Shown: one piece after another, positions 49,831 to 57,887 of the stretch | Numbering within the stretch: position 1 is the stretch's first letter | Layout of the letters: the number at the start of each line of letters is the position of its first letter | NCBI RefSeq assembly: GCF_006874475.1 | Contig: NZ_VIRM01000016.1 | Span: forward strand, 1-64,000 | Direction of reading: 5' to 3' | Origin: Microbispora hainanensis | GTDB lineage: Bacteria > Actinomycetota > Actinomycetes > Streptosporangiales > Streptosporangiaceae | DNA: 64,000 nucleotides | Notes under the pieces: model-generated | Told to the model about the DNA's origin: nothing | What the model saw: only the letters and a program-made list of their open reading frames with translations | Databases searched by the model: none | Made by a program: the position numbers and the translations under genes

Positions 49831-50797
49831 ACCAGGCGTACTCCTCCGGAGCGGTCTTGAAGCCGGGGAAGATCTCGTCGAGCCGGGCGAGCGCCTTGTC
49901 GTCCAGCTCGATCTCCAGCGCCCGGATCGTGCCGTCGAGCTGCTCGACCGTACGGGGCCCGATGATCGGCGCGGTGACCGCCCGCTGGTGCAGCAGCCAC
50001 GCCAGCCCGACGTTGGCCGGGTCCTCGCCGAGATCGTCGCAGAACGCCTCGTACTGCTCGATCTTGTCGCGGTGCTTGTCGAGCTGGGCCGCGATCTGGT
50101 CGGATGCCGAGCGACCCTTGTCGATCTTCCGCAGGATGCCGCCGAGCAGGCCGCCCGCGAGCGGGCTCCACGGGATCAGGCCGAGGCCGTAGTCCTCGCA
50201 GGCCGGGATGACCTCAAGCTCGGGCGCGCGGACGAGCAGGTTGTAGTGGGACTGCTCGCTGACCAGGCCGAGGGTGTTGCGGCGGCGGGCCGACTCCTGG
50301 GCCTTGGCGATGTGCCAGCCCGCGAAGTTCGACGAGCCGACGTACAGGATCTTGCCCTGCTGCTTGAGGATGTCCATGGCCTCCCAGAACTCCTCGAACG
50401 GGGTGTCCCGGTCGATGTGGTGGGCCTGGTAGACGTCGATGTAGTCGGTCTGCATCCGGCGCAGCGAGGCCTCCGCCGCCCGCCGGATGTTCAGCGCGGA
50501 CAGCTTCTCCTCGTTCGGCCAGTCGCCCATGGAGCCGTAGAGCTTGGTGGCGATGACCGTACGCTCACGACGGCCGCCGCCCTTGGCGAACCAGCGGCCG
50601 ATGATGTTCTCGGTGATCCCCTCGCCCTTCTTCCAGCCATAGACGTTGGCCGTGTCGAAGAAGTTGATCCCGAGCTCGTGGGCGCGATCCATGATCGCGA
50701 AGGAGTCCTCCTCCGTGGTCTGCGGACCGAAGTTCATCGTTCCCAGGCAGAGCTTGCTGACCAGCAGGCCGGTGCGGCCGAGGTGTCCGTATTCCAT
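49829..50797 (-). CDS. Aldo/keto reductase
   Basis: NADPH-dependent carbonyl reductase, 322 aa, TIM barrel. Catalytic tetrad visible: Asp and Tyr in NFFDTANVYGWKKGEG, Lys in ATKLYG, His in DVYQAHHID. The C-terminal cofactor site is APIIGPRTVEQLDG. The N-terminus is MEYGHLGRTGLLVSKLCLGT. ATG 50797 lies 7 nt after TAGGGT (leaderless), and the spacer GGAGGCC could also act as a ribosome site. It follows the padR gene in the same direction. Substrate unknown. Confidence 0.93.
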   Translation of the reverse strand: MEYGHLGRTGLLVSKLCLGTMNFGPQTTEEDSFAIMDRAHELGINFFDTANVYGWKKGEGITENIIGRWFAKGGGRRERTVIATKLYGSMGDWPNEEKLSALNIRRAAEASLRRMQTDYIDVYQAHHIDRDTPFEEFWEAMDILKQQGKILYVGSSNFAGWHIAKAQESARRRNTLGLVSEQSHYNLLVRAPELEVIPACEDYGLGLIPWSPLAGGLLGGILRKIDKGRSASDQIAAQLDKHRDKIEQYEAFCDDLGEDPANVGLAWLLHQRAVTAPIIGPRTVEQLDGTIRALEIELDDKALARLDEIFPGFKTAPEEYAW

Positions 50798-50804
50798 GGC
50801 CTCC

Positions 50805-50810
50805 ACCCTA
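50805..50810 (-). promoter_or_regulatory. AKR gene -10 box
   Basis: TAGGGT on the minus strand, 7 nt before ATG 50797. Confidence 0.5.
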
Positions 50811-50847
50811 GGTGCCTGGAGTGGACTCCAGGCGAGCCCGGCACGCC

Positions 50848-51417
50848 TCAGATCGTGAAGTCCCAGGTGAGACGGCCCTCGCTCAGGTCGCCGGCGAGGC
50901 CGCGTACGAACTCCAGCTCCGTGGCCACCTGGGCCCGCTGATATTCGGACTCCACGAGGAAGAGACGGGGCACGGAGGTCAGACTGTCGGCCATCTCGGT
51001 GTCGAGCGCGGACAGCCGGGCCTCCAGCGCCGCGATCCGCTGCCGCAGCGCCGCCAGCGCCTCCTCCGGCGTCAGCACGGGCAGGAAGGCGAGCGCGGCG
51101 GGAAACTCGGGGAACTCCCTGGCCGGGGTGGACAGCATGGTCCGCATCCACTGCTTGAGCGTCTCGCGGCCCGTCTCGGTGGCCTCGTAGACCGTCCGCT
51201 CCGGCCGGTTCTCCTCGCGCGTGGTCTCCCGGATCGCCAGCAGCCCGTCGCGGAGCAGGCGCTCGATCGTCTGGTAGACGCTGTTGCGCTGCGCGACGTT
51301 GACCACGTCGTCCTGGTGCCGTTCCTTGATCAGCTGCTGCATCCGGTATGCGTGCATCGGCGACTCGCAGACCAGGGCGAGCACGGCCGTGGCCAGAGGG
51401 GAGCGCCGTGTCGACAT
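50848..51417 (-). CDS. PadR-family transcriptional regulator
   Basis: 189 residues. PadR winged helix at the N-terminus (PLATAVLALVCESPMHAYRM, QQLIKERHQDDV, and the wing YEATETGRETLKQWM) and a helical C-terminal Vir-type domain with coiled-coil character (LRQRIAALEARLSALDTEMA). ATG 51417 sits 7 nt after TATGAT (leaderless), which excludes the longer MMGA start. It diverges from an FAD monooxygenase gene across 55 nt of AT-rich DNA holding repeats of TAGTCAT; self-regulation and control of the monooxygenase are likely. Confidence 0.93.
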   Translation of the reverse strand: MSTRRSPLATAVLALVCESPMHAYRMQQLIKERHQDDVVNVAQRNSVYQTIERLLRDGLLAIRETTREENRPERTVYEATETGRETLKQWMRTMLSTPAREFPEFPAALAFLPVLTPEEALAALRQRIAALEARLSALDTEMADSLTSVPRLFLVESEYQRAQVATELEFVRGLAGDLSEGRLTWDFTI

Positions 51418-51424
51418 GGCGCCC

Positions 51425-51430
51425 ATCATA
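51425..51430 (-). promoter_or_regulatory. padR -10 box (leaderless)
   Basis: TATGAT on the minus strand, 7 nt before ATG 51417. Confidence 0.6.
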
Positions 51431-51447
51431 GGGGCCTTGCCGACAAT

Positions 51448-51477
51448 TAGTCATAATATGTATAGTCATCGCATGAC
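51448..51477 (+). promoter_or_regulatory. Probable PadR operator with monooxygenase -10 box
   Basis: Two TAGTCAT repeats (51448 and 51463, 15 bp apart) and the inverted repeat GTCAT-CGC-ATGAC (51465-51477), which covers the start codon. TATAGT at 51461-51466 is the -10 box, 6 nt before the monooxygenase ATG. AT content is far above its surroundings. Confidence 0.6.
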
Positions 51478-52645
51478 CAAGAGAGCACTGATCATCGGTG
51501 GCGGTATCGCGGGTCCCGTCACGGCCATGGCGCTGCAACGCGCCGGAATCGACAGCGAGGTCTTCGAGGCCTACGACCGGGGCGCCGAGGGTGTCGGCGC
51601 CTTCCTCACGCTCGCGGTGAACGGCCTGGAGGCCCTGCGCCTGCTCGACCTGCACGATCTCGTCGGCGACCTCGGCATGGACACGCCGGTCATGGAGATG
51701 CGCAACGCACGCGGCAGGCTGCTGGCGACCACGAGCCAGCCGAGCCGCACACTCCGGCGCGCCGACCTCTACCAGGCGCTGCGCGACGAGGCCGTACGGC
51801 GGGGCGTGCGGATCCACTACGGCAAGCGGCTCGCCGACGCCTCGGCGACTCCGGACGGGGTGCGGGCGGTCTTCGCTGACGGCGGCGAGGCCGAGGGCGA
51901 CCTGCTGGTGGGGGCCGACGGGCTGCGCTCGCGCACCCGCGCCCTGATCGATCCCAACGCCCCTCGCGCCCGTTATGTCGGGCTGCTGAACACCGGCGGC
52001 TACGCCAAGGGGGTGCGGGCGCCGGGCAGACCGGGGGTCTGCAACTTCATCTTCGGCAGGCGGTGCTTCTTCGGGTACATGATCCACCCGGAGGGGGAGG
52101 TGTGGTGGTTCGCCAACCCGCCGAGCCGCAGGGAGATGACCTCCGAGGAGCTCGCAGCGATCACTCCCGAGCGGTGGCGGGCCCGGCTCATGGACCTGTT
52201 CGAGGGCGACGCCGGGCCGATGCGGGAGATCATCGAGGCGACCCCGCACATCCTGCCCGGCTGGAACACCTACGACTTCCCAAGGGTGCCGAAGTGGTCC
52301 GGCGAGCGCATGATCCTCGTCGGGGACGCCGCCCACGCCACCTCGCCGTCCTCTGGGCAGGGCGCGTCGATGGCCATCGAGGACGCCGTGGTGCTCGGCA
52401 AGTGTCTGCGCGACGTGCCGGACCTGGCGGGGGCGTTCGCCGCCTTCGAACGGCTGCGGCGCGAACGGGTCGAGCGCGTCGTGGCGCAGGGCAAGCGCAA
52501 CGGGAACGGCAAGGCGCCGGGCGCCGGCGGGGCCTTCGTCCGCGACCTGATCCTTCCCGTGGTCATGCGGCAGGTGGAGAAGCGCAACGCGCTGGCCTGG
52601 ATGCACGACTATCGGATCACCTGGGATGACCCCGTCACGGCTTAA
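51473..52645 (+). CDS. FAD-dependent monooxygenase
   Basis: 390 residues, group A flavoprotein hydroxylase. FAD Rossmann motif RALIIGGGIAGPVTAMALQR (~4-23), second FAD region GDLLVGADGLRSRTRAL, and GERMILVGDAAHATSPSSGQ followed by GASMAIEDAVVLG. The substrate (an aromatic or antibiotic) is not evident. ATG 51473 is supported by TATAGT 6 nt upstream (leaderless). Controlled, most probably, by the divergent PadR protein. A second unrelated-looking monooxygenase with its own regulator lies at 40.9 kb. Confidence 0.93.
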   Translation: MTKRALIIGGGIAGPVTAMALQRAGIDSEVFEAYDRGAEGVGAFLTLAVNGLEALRLLDLHDLVGDLGMDTPVMEMRNARGRLLATTSQPSRTLRRADLYQALRDEAVRRGVRIHYGKRLADASATPDGVRAVFADGGEAEGDLLVGADGLRSRTRALIDPNAPRARYVGLLNTGGYAKGVRAPGRPGVCNFIFGRRCFFGYMIHPEGEVWWFANPPSRREMTSEELAAITPERWRARLMDLFEGDAGPMREIIEATPHILPGWNTYDFPRVPKWSGERMILVGDAAHATSPSSGQGASMAIEDAVVLGKCLRDVPDLAGAFAAFERLRRERVERVVAQGKRNGNGKAPGAGGAFVRDLILPVVMRQVEKRNALAWMHDYRITWDDPVTA

Positions 52646-52647
52646 TT

Positions 52648-52675
52648 GACCGATCGTTCCCGATTGGTCTAAGGT
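52648..52675 (+). promoter_or_regulatory. TetR operator and leaderless promoter
   Basis: GACCGATCG-TTCC-CGATTGGTC (52648-52669), an inverted repeat with one mismatch, fills the space between -35 (TTGACC, 52646) and -10 (TAAGGT, 52670), which lies 7 nt before the TetR ATG. Classic repressor placement. The half-site GACCAATCG recurs at 53326 at the start of the MFS gene. Confidence 0.7.
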
Positions 52676-52682
52676 CGAGGGC

Positions 52683-53264
52683 ATGGCGAGGACCAAGGAG
52701 TTCGACCCCGACGTCGTGCTGGAGCGGGCGCTGGATCTGTTCTGGCGGCGCGGCTACGAGGCCACCTCCATGGCCGACCTGGTCGAGCACCTCGGCATCG
52801 GCCGGGCCAGCCTCTACGCCACCTTCGGCGGCAAGCACGACCTCTATATGAAGGCGCTGGAGCGCTACGCGCAGACCTGCGACCCCAACCCCATCGAGCT
52901 GCTGTCGCAGCCCGGTCCCGCTCTGCCGGCCGTACGGACGCTGGTCGAGCGCTACACCGAGGACTCGATCCGCGACCGCGAACGGCGCGGCTGCATGATC
53001 GTGAACGCGGCGACCGAGCTCCTCCCGCGCGACGAGCCGGTCGCCCGGCTTGTCGAGGCCAACTGGACGGGCCTGGAGACGGCGCTGACCTCGGCTCTCA
53101 TCCGTGCCCGCGCCCAGGGGGAGATCTCCGCCGAGTCCGACCCCCGGGCGCTGGCGCGCTTCATGCTCGTCTTCCTGCAAGGGCTGCGGGTGATGAGCAA
53201 GGGGCACGGCGACCCCGCCCGCCTCCGCGACGCCGCCGCGCAGGCCCTCGCGATGCTCCGCTGA
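52683..53264 (+). CDS. TetR-family transcriptional regulator
   Basis: 193 residues. HTH: DVVLERALDLFWRRGYEATS, then MADLVEHLGIGRASLYATFG. The C-terminal domain with the conserved Cys region (RERRGCMIVNAATELLP) belongs to the TetR_C branch typified by ComR/AcrR-like oxidative or electrophile sensors; the single Cys could be a redox or electrophile sensor. ATG follows TAAGGT at 7 nt. First of three same-strand genes (TetR, MFS, SDR). Confidence 0.93.
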   Translation: MARTKEFDPDVVLERALDLFWRRGYEATSMADLVEHLGIGRASLYATFGGKHDLYMKALERYAQTCDPNPIELLSQPGPALPAVRTLVERYTEDSIRDRERRGCMIVNAATELLPRDEPVARLVEANWTGLETALTSALIRARAQGEISAESDPRALARFMLVFLQGLRVMSKGHGDPARLRDAAAQALAMLR

Positions 53265-53311
53265 TCTCTCCTGGGAAGCCGTCTCGTAAAGGAAGGGGAG
53301 GGCGTTTTTTC

Positions 53312-54751
53312 ATGCCCTCATTCTTGACCAATCGATCCAAAACTAGCGCGGCTCGATCCAAGAACAGCGCGGCTTTCGCCGTGCTCGGCGGGGCGCAGGT
53401 CACGCTCGTCGCGGCGATCACGCTTCTCACCGTGCCGCTGCCGGCCATCCAGCGGGAGTTCGGCCTCGGCCAGGGAGACCTGGCACTGCTGACCTCGGCG
53501 TACGGGCTGACCTTCGGCGGGCTGCTGCTCCTCGGGGGCAGGCTCGCCGACAGGTGGGGCGCCCGGGAGACGTTCCTCGCCGGGATGGCCCTGCTCGCGC
53601 TGGCGTCGGCGGCGGGCGGGCTGGCTCCTGGCCACGCGGTCCTGCTCGCCGCGCGCTTCGCGCAGGGAGCGGGCGCCGCCGTGGCCGCTCCCGCGGCCGT
53701 TTCACTGGTGACGCGGCTCCGCCCGGACGTCCGGGAGCGCGAGCGCGCCCTGGCGGTGTGGGGCACCCTGTCGGTCACCGGGGCCGTCGCCGGCAGCCTG
53801 CTGTCCGGTCTCGTCGCCGCCGCGGCCTCGTGGCGCTGGTCGTTCCTCCTGCCCGCCGCCGTCGGCATCGCGGCCGTGGCCGCCGGGATCGTCCTGCTGC
53901 CGCCCGCGCCGCGTACGGCGGCCCGCCTCGACGTGCCCGGCGCGCTGCTCGTCACGGCGGGGCTGATCGCGTTCGCCTACGGCCTGCTGGAGGGGACGAC
54001 GGCCGTCGTCGTCGCCGGCCTGGTGCTGACGGCCGGCTTCGTCGTCCTCCAGGCGAGGACGCCCCGGCCGCTGCTGCCGCTCCGGCTGGTGGCGGATCCC
54101 CGCAGGGGCGCCGCCCTGCTCGTCGTCTTCGTCACGGCGGCCGCCAGCGCGACGACCACGTTCCTGCTCAGTCTCTACATGCAGCAGGTGCGCGGGCTGT
54201 CGCCGATCGCCACGAGCCTGGCCTTCCTGCCCTTCCTTTTGGTCGTCGTCATGGGCCCGGTGAGCGGCCGTCTGCTGCGCCGCCTCGGTGTGCGGCACGT
54301 GCTGGTCGCCGGGCTGCTGCTCGCGGCGGTGTCGATGCTGCTGCTCGGCCGTGTCGCGTCCGAGGGGACCGTGCTCGCCGGGCTGCTGGTCTTCCCGGTC
54401 GCCTCGGGGCTGGCCTTCTCCGGCGCCACCGTGGCGGCCCTCGACGGCGTACGGGCGGAGGACGCCGGGGCGGCCGGGGGACTGGTCAACACCGCCATGG
54501 AGGCGGGGCCCACGGTGGGCCTCGCCGTGCTCGTGGCACTCGCCGCCGCCCGCGCGGGGGCCGTACCCGCGGGCGGCGCCCGGGCCATGACGGAGGGCTA
54601 CGGGTTCGCCCTCACCGCCATGGCACCGGCCTTCCTTCTCGCGGCGGCGACGGTCGCCGCCGCGTTCGCATGGACGGATTCGCAGCGGACGGATTCGCAG
54701 CGGACAAGTTCGCAGCGGACGGATTCGCACGGACAAAGGAGCGATGGATGA
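53312..54751 (+). CDS. MFS drug exporter, DHA2 (14-TM) type, with terminal repeats
   Basis: 479 residues, about 14 helices; motif A is GGRLADRWGARETFLAGM and motif C-like FAQGAGAAVAAPAAVSLV. It resembles actinobacterial DHA2 exporters. The start ATG 53312 has AAGGGGAGG ~11 nt upstream. Odd ends: the N-terminus holds a duplicated 7-residue unit (RSKTSAARSKNSAA, from a 21-bp repeat), and the C-terminus has four TDSQR-like repeats (15-bp units). The stop overlaps the SDR start (ATGA). Likely regulated by the TetR protein upstream, with a half-site in its first codons. Confidence 0.92.
   Translation: MPSFLTNRSKTSAARSKNSAAFAVLGGAQVTLVAAITLLTVPLPAIQREFGLGQGDLALLTSAYGLTFGGLLLLGGRLADRWGARETFLAGMALLALASAAGGLAPGHAVLLAARFAQGAGAAVAAPAAVSLVTRLRPDVRERERALAVWGTLSVTGAVAGSLLSGLVAAAASWRWSFLLPAAVGIAAVAAGIVLLPPAPRTAARLDVPGALLVTAGLIAFAYGLLEGTTAVVVAGLVLTAGFVVLQARTPRPLLPLRLVADPRRGAALLVVFVTAAASATTTFLLSLYMQQVRGLSPIATSLAFLPFLLVVVMGPVSGRLLRRLGVRHVLVAGLLLAAVSMLLLGRVASEGTVLAGLLVFPVASGLAFSGATVAALDGVRAEDAGAAGGLVNTAMEAGPTVGLAVLVALAAARAGAVPAGGARAMTEGYGFALTAMAPAFLLAAATVAAAFAWTDSQRTDSQRTSSQRTDSHGQRSDG
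53333..53374. repeat. 21-bp direct duplication at the 5' end of the MFS gene
   Basis: Two units (53333-53353, 53354-53374) of CGATCCAA-A/G-AC-T/A-AGCGCGGCT, differing at two positions, encoding RSKTSAA and RSKNSAA. Confidence 0.85.
54674..54732. repeat. 15-bp tandem repeats at the 3' end of the MFS gene
   Basis: ACGGATTCGCAGCGG twice, ACAAGTTCGCAGCGG, and a shortened last unit. They encode TDSQR-TDSQR-TSSQR-TDSHG at the cytoplasmic C-terminus. Confidence 0.85.
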
Positions 54752-55500
54752 GGTTCGCGGACAAGGTCGTGCTGGTCACCGGAGCGGGCTCCGGCGCCGG
54801 CCGGGCGATCGCCCGGGGGTTCGCCCGGGAGGGCGCCGTCGTCGTGGCGGCGGCCCGGGGAGGTGACGCGCTGGAGCAGACCGTCAAGCTCATCGAGGCC
54901 GAGGGCGGCCGTGCCCTCGCGCGCACGGTGGACGTGACCGACTCGGCCGGCGTGGCCCGGCTCGTCCGGGGAATCGTGTCGGACCTCGGCCGGCTGGACA
55001 TCGCCGTCAACAACGCGGGGACGTTCGTCGCGGGCCCGGTGGCGGACCTGGCGGAGGACGACTGGGCGCGGGTCATGGAGGTCAACGCGACGGGAATGTT
55101 CCTCGCGATGAAGCACGAGATCGCCGCGATGCGCGCGCAGGGCAGCGGCGTGATCGTCAACATCGGCTCGCGCGTCGGCGCGCACATGCGGGTGCCGGGG
55201 CTGGGCGCCTACGGCGCGTCCAAGGCCGTCGTCAGCGTCCTGACCCGTACGGCCGCGCTGGAGTGCATCAGGGACGGCATCAGGATCAACGCGATCAGCC
55301 CGGGTCCGCTGGACACGCCGATGTCGATGCGGCCGGGCGAGACCGAGGCGGACCGGACGAACCGGCTGCGGAAGGAGCTGCCCATCGGCCGGGTCGGCAC
55401 GCTGGACGAGATCACCGGCACGGTGCTGTGGCTCGCCTCCGACGACGCCGGATTCGCGGTGGGGCTCGACCTGGCGCTCGACGGCGGCGCCACGGCCTGA
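54748..55500 (+). CDS. Short-chain dehydrogenase/reductase
   Basis: NAD(P)-dependent oxidoreductase, classical SDR, 250 aa. Cofactor motif VLVTGAGSGAGRAIARGFA (TGxxxGxG), NNAG in VNNAGTF, the catalytic Ser in IVNIGSRVG, the YGASK catalytic Tyr/Lys in LGAYGASKAVV, and the PGPLDTPM loop. ATG overlaps the MFS stop by 4 nt, so the two are coupled. Substrate unknown; it may transform the compound sensed by the TetR protein. Confidence 0.94.
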   Translation: MRFADKVVLVTGAGSGAGRAIARGFAREGAVVVAAARGGDALEQTVKLIEAEGGRALARTVDVTDSAGVARLVRGIVSDLGRLDIAVNNAGTFVAGPVADLAEDDWARVMEVNATGMFLAMKHEIAAMRAQGSGVIVNIGSRVGAHMRVPGLGAYGASKAVVSVLTRTAALECIRDGIRINAISPGPLDTPMSMRPGETEADRTNRLRKELPIGRVGTLDEITGTVLWLASDDAGFAVGLDLALDGGATA

Positions 55501-55507
55501 CCGCTCG

Positions 55508-55576
55508 CCTCAGCCTCAGCCCTGGCACCTAACCTCAGCCTGGCCCCCCTCAGCCTGGCACCCTCAGCCTGGCCTC
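55508..55576. repeat. Stop-codon-containing repeats at the end of the WYL gene
   Basis: On the minus strand the WYL gene ends GCCAGGC-TGA, and the unit GCCAGGCTGAGG(G) recurs three more times after it (13-19 nt apart, one with GCCAGGGC). The array fills the 63-nt gap between the convergent SDR and WYL genes. Confidence 0.85.
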
Positions 55577-56610
55577 TCCGTCGCCGCCTCCGGCTCCGCG
55601 CCGGCCTCTGCCGCCGTAGCCGCCGGAGCCGCCGGAGCCGCTGAGGCCGCTGAGGTCGCGGCGGTCGCGCGGGCGTAGCGGGCGGTCAGGGCGCGCAGGT
55701 GCTCGACCAGCTCGGGCGGGCCGGTCACCTCGAAGTCGAGGTCGAGCAGGCCGAGGTGGACGGCGAGCGATCCCACGGTGTCGGCCCCCGTCACGAGCAC
55801 GCAGGTGCGGCCGTCGACGTCCTCCACCACGCCGACGGCCGGGTTGATCCGCGCGGCGACCACCTCGGCGGGGGCGTGGACGAGCACCCAGGCGTGGTGC
55901 CGCCAGGCCGCCGCCGACACGCCGCGGGCGACGTACGCCGCCGCGCCGCCGTCCGGCGGGTCGCGGGGCGGGAAGCGCGGGCCGGTGGGCGTGCGCGGTG
56001 TGATGCGGTCCACCCGGAACGTGCGCCAGTCGTCGCGGTCGACGTCCCAGGCCACGAGGTACCACCGGCGGCCCCAGGACACGAGCCGATAGGGCTCGGC
56101 CTGCCGGACGCCGGTGGAGCCGTCGTGGCCGCGGTAGTCGAACCGCAGCCGTTCGCGGTCACGGCAGGCCGCGGCGAGCACGCTCAGCACGGCGGGATCG
56201 ACCGCGGGACCCGGGCGGTCGGGCGGCACCGGCTCGGTGTACGCCTGCAGGGCGCCGACGCGGCGGCGCAGGCGGGCCGGGAGCACCTGTTCGAGCTTGG
56301 CGGCGGCGCGGCCGGCCGCCTCCTCGACGCCCGTGACGCCGGCGGCGGCCCGCAGCCCGATCGCCACGGCCACCGCCTCCTCGTCATCGAGGAGCAGGGG
56401 CGGCATCGCCGCCCCGGCGACCAGCCGATAGCCGCCGTCCGTGCCGCGGGTCGACTCCACCGGATAGCCGAGCTCGCGCAGCCGGTCGACGTCGCGGCGC
56501 ACCGTCCGCTCGCTCACGCCGAGCCGATCCGCCAGGATCGCGCCGGGCCAGTCGCGTCTGGCCTGGAGCAACGACAGCAGGCGCAGCAGCCGCGCCGAGG
56601 TTTCCAGCAT
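55564..56610 (-). CDS. YafY-type HTH/WYL-domain transcriptional regulator
   Basis: 348 residues: an HTH_11 winged helix (ARLLRLLSLLQARRDWPGAI, then LADRLGVSERTVRRDVDRLR) and a WYL domain (ERLRFDYRGHDGSTGVRQAE, YRLVSWGRRWYLVAWDVDRD, then DWRTFRVDRI) thought to bind a ligand or nucleic acid. The Ala/Glu-rich C-terminal tail (SAASAAPAAPAATAAEAG) is low complexity. It diverges from an epoxide hydrolase gene over a 29-bp perfect palindrome. Autoregulation plus control of the hydrolase is likely. Confidence 0.93.
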   Translation of the reverse strand: MLETSARLLRLLSLLQARRDWPGAILADRLGVSERTVRRDVDRLRELGYPVESTRGTDGGYRLVAGAAMPPLLLDDEEAVAVAIGLRAAAGVTGVEEAAGRAAAKLEQVLPARLRRRVGALQAYTEPVPPDRPGPAVDPAVLSVLAAACRDRERLRFDYRGHDGSTGVRQAEPYRLVSWGRRWYLVAWDVDRDDWRTFRVDRITPRTPTGPRFPPRDPPDGGAAAYVARGVSAAAWRHHAWVLVHAPAEVVAARINPAVGVVEDVDGRTCVLVTGADTVGSLAVHLGLLDLDFEVTGPPELVEHLRALTARYARATAATSAASAAPAAPAATAAEAGAEPEAATERPG

Positions 56611-56626
56611 GTTCTCAGTCTGACGG

Positions 56627-56655
56627 CCCTTCCGGACAGCACCTGTCCGGAAGGG
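56627..56655. promoter_or_regulatory. 29-bp palindromic operator (WYL regulator)
   Basis: CCCTTCCGGACAG-CAC-CTGTCCGGAAGGG: perfect 13-bp arms with a 3-nt spacer, midway between the WYL gene start and the hydrolase -10 box (56660). GGACAG-CAC-CTGTCC matches the ACAG-N3-CTGT pattern I associate with this regulator type. A terminator is unlikely, since no transcript ends here. Confidence 0.75.
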
Positions 56656-56659
56656 TCCG

Positions 56660-56665
56660 TAATGT
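56660..56665 (+). promoter_or_regulatory. Epoxide hydrolase -10 box (leaderless)
   Basis: TAATGT, 7 nt before ATG 56673. Confidence 0.6.
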
Positions 56666-56672
56666 CGGCGTC

Positions 56673-57794
56673 ATGAGCGAGAACACGCAGATCACGCCGC
56701 CCATCAGGCCCTTCCGCATCGACGTCCCGCAGGCCGATCTCGACGACCTGAAGGACCGGCTCGGCCGGACCCGCTGGCCCGACGAGATCCCGGGGACCGG
56801 CTGGGAGTACGGCATGCCGGTCGCGTACGTGAAGCGGCTGGCCGAGTATTGGCGGGACGGGTACGACTGGCGCGCCCGCGAGGCCGAGATCAACCGATAT
56901 CCGCAATTCGTCACCGAGATCGACGGGCAGGACATTCACTTCCTGCACGTGCGGTCGCCGCACGAGGACGCCCTTCCGCTGATCCTCACCCACGGCTGGC
57001 CGGGCTCGATCGTGGAGTATCTCAAGGTCATCGAACCGCTGACCAACCCCGAGGACCCGGCGCAGGCGTTCCACCTGGTGATCCCGTCGCTGCCCGGCTT
57101 CGGCTTCTCGGGCCCGACGAGGGAGCGGGGCTGGAACCGGTTCCGTACGGCCCGGGCGTGGGCGGAGCTCATGCGCAGGCTCGGCTACGACCGGTATGGC
57201 GCGGTGGGCAACGACGGCGGCTCGTTCGTCTCGCCCGAGGTGGGCCGGGTGGACCCCGAGCACGTCGTCGGCGTCCACGTCACGCAGATCTACTCCTTCC
57301 CCTCGGGCGACCCGGCGGAGATGGCGAACCTCACCGACGAGGAGCGGAAGGGGCTGGAGGTGCTGCAGTGGTTCTACGAGAACAAGATGTCGTTCAACAT
57401 GGTCCACTCGCAGCAGCCGCAGACCCTGTCGTACGGGATCTTCGACTCGCCGGCCGGGCTGCTGGGCTGGAACACCCAGTTGTTCGGTGAGGACGTCGAC
57501 GACGACTTCATCCTGACCAACACGATGCTCTACTGGGCGACCGGCACCGCGACCTCGGCCACGCGGTTCTACTACGAGGACGCGCATGCCGAGCATCCCA
57601 AGGAGCCGACGACGGTCCCGCTCGGCCTGGCGATGTTCGAGGGCGACTTCGTGTCGATGCGCACCTTCGCCGAGCGCGACCACCGGAACATCGTCCACTG
57701 GCGGTCCTACGACGGGGGCGGCCACTACGCCGCGCACCTGCGGCCGGACGTGCTCGCCGCCGACCTGCGCGACTTCTACGCGGCCCTGCGGTGA
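56673..57794 (+). CDS. Epoxide hydrolase (EHN plus alpha/beta hydrolase)
   Basis: 373 residues. The N-terminal EHN domain (IRPFRIDVPQADLDDLKDRL, then GRTRWPDEIPGTGWEYG) precedes an alpha/beta-hydrolase core: oxyanion motif LILTHGWPGSIVEYL, nucleophile Asp in VGNDGGSFVS, cap-domain tyrosines, and the catalytic His in GGHYAAHLRPD. This is the microsomal-type epoxide hydrolase layout. Opens epoxides to diols; the natural substrate is unknown. ATG fits a leaderless transcript. Neighbour of the WYL regulator. Confidence 0.94.
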   Translation: MSENTQITPPIRPFRIDVPQADLDDLKDRLGRTRWPDEIPGTGWEYGMPVAYVKRLAEYWRDGYDWRAREAEINRYPQFVTEIDGQDIHFLHVRSPHEDALPLILTHGWPGSIVEYLKVIEPLTNPEDPAQAFHLVIPSLPGFGFSGPTRERGWNRFRTARAWAELMRRLGYDRYGAVGNDGGSFVSPEVGRVDPEHVVGVHVTQIYSFPSGDPAEMANLTDEERKGLEVLQWFYENKMSFNMVHSQQPQTLSYGIFDSPAGLLGWNTQLFGEDVDDDFILTNTMLYWATGTATSATRFYYEDAHAEHPKEPTTVPLGLAMFEGDFVSMRTFAERDHRNIVHWRSYDGGGHYAAHLRPDVLAADLRDFYAALR

Positions 57795-57887
57795 CCGGCC
57801 GCCCGCATACCCGCTCCTGACCGATCCGGGACGACCGGGGGCATGTCGCCCGCCGCACGCGCGGCGGGCATCGGGAATGATGGCCGC

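Noticed and set aside
49829..52696. 955-codon minus-strand ORF upstream of the AKR gene
   Set aside because: It runs through the padR gene in another phase and antisense to the FAD monooxygenase. The AKR domain starts cleanly at 50797 with its own promoter box.
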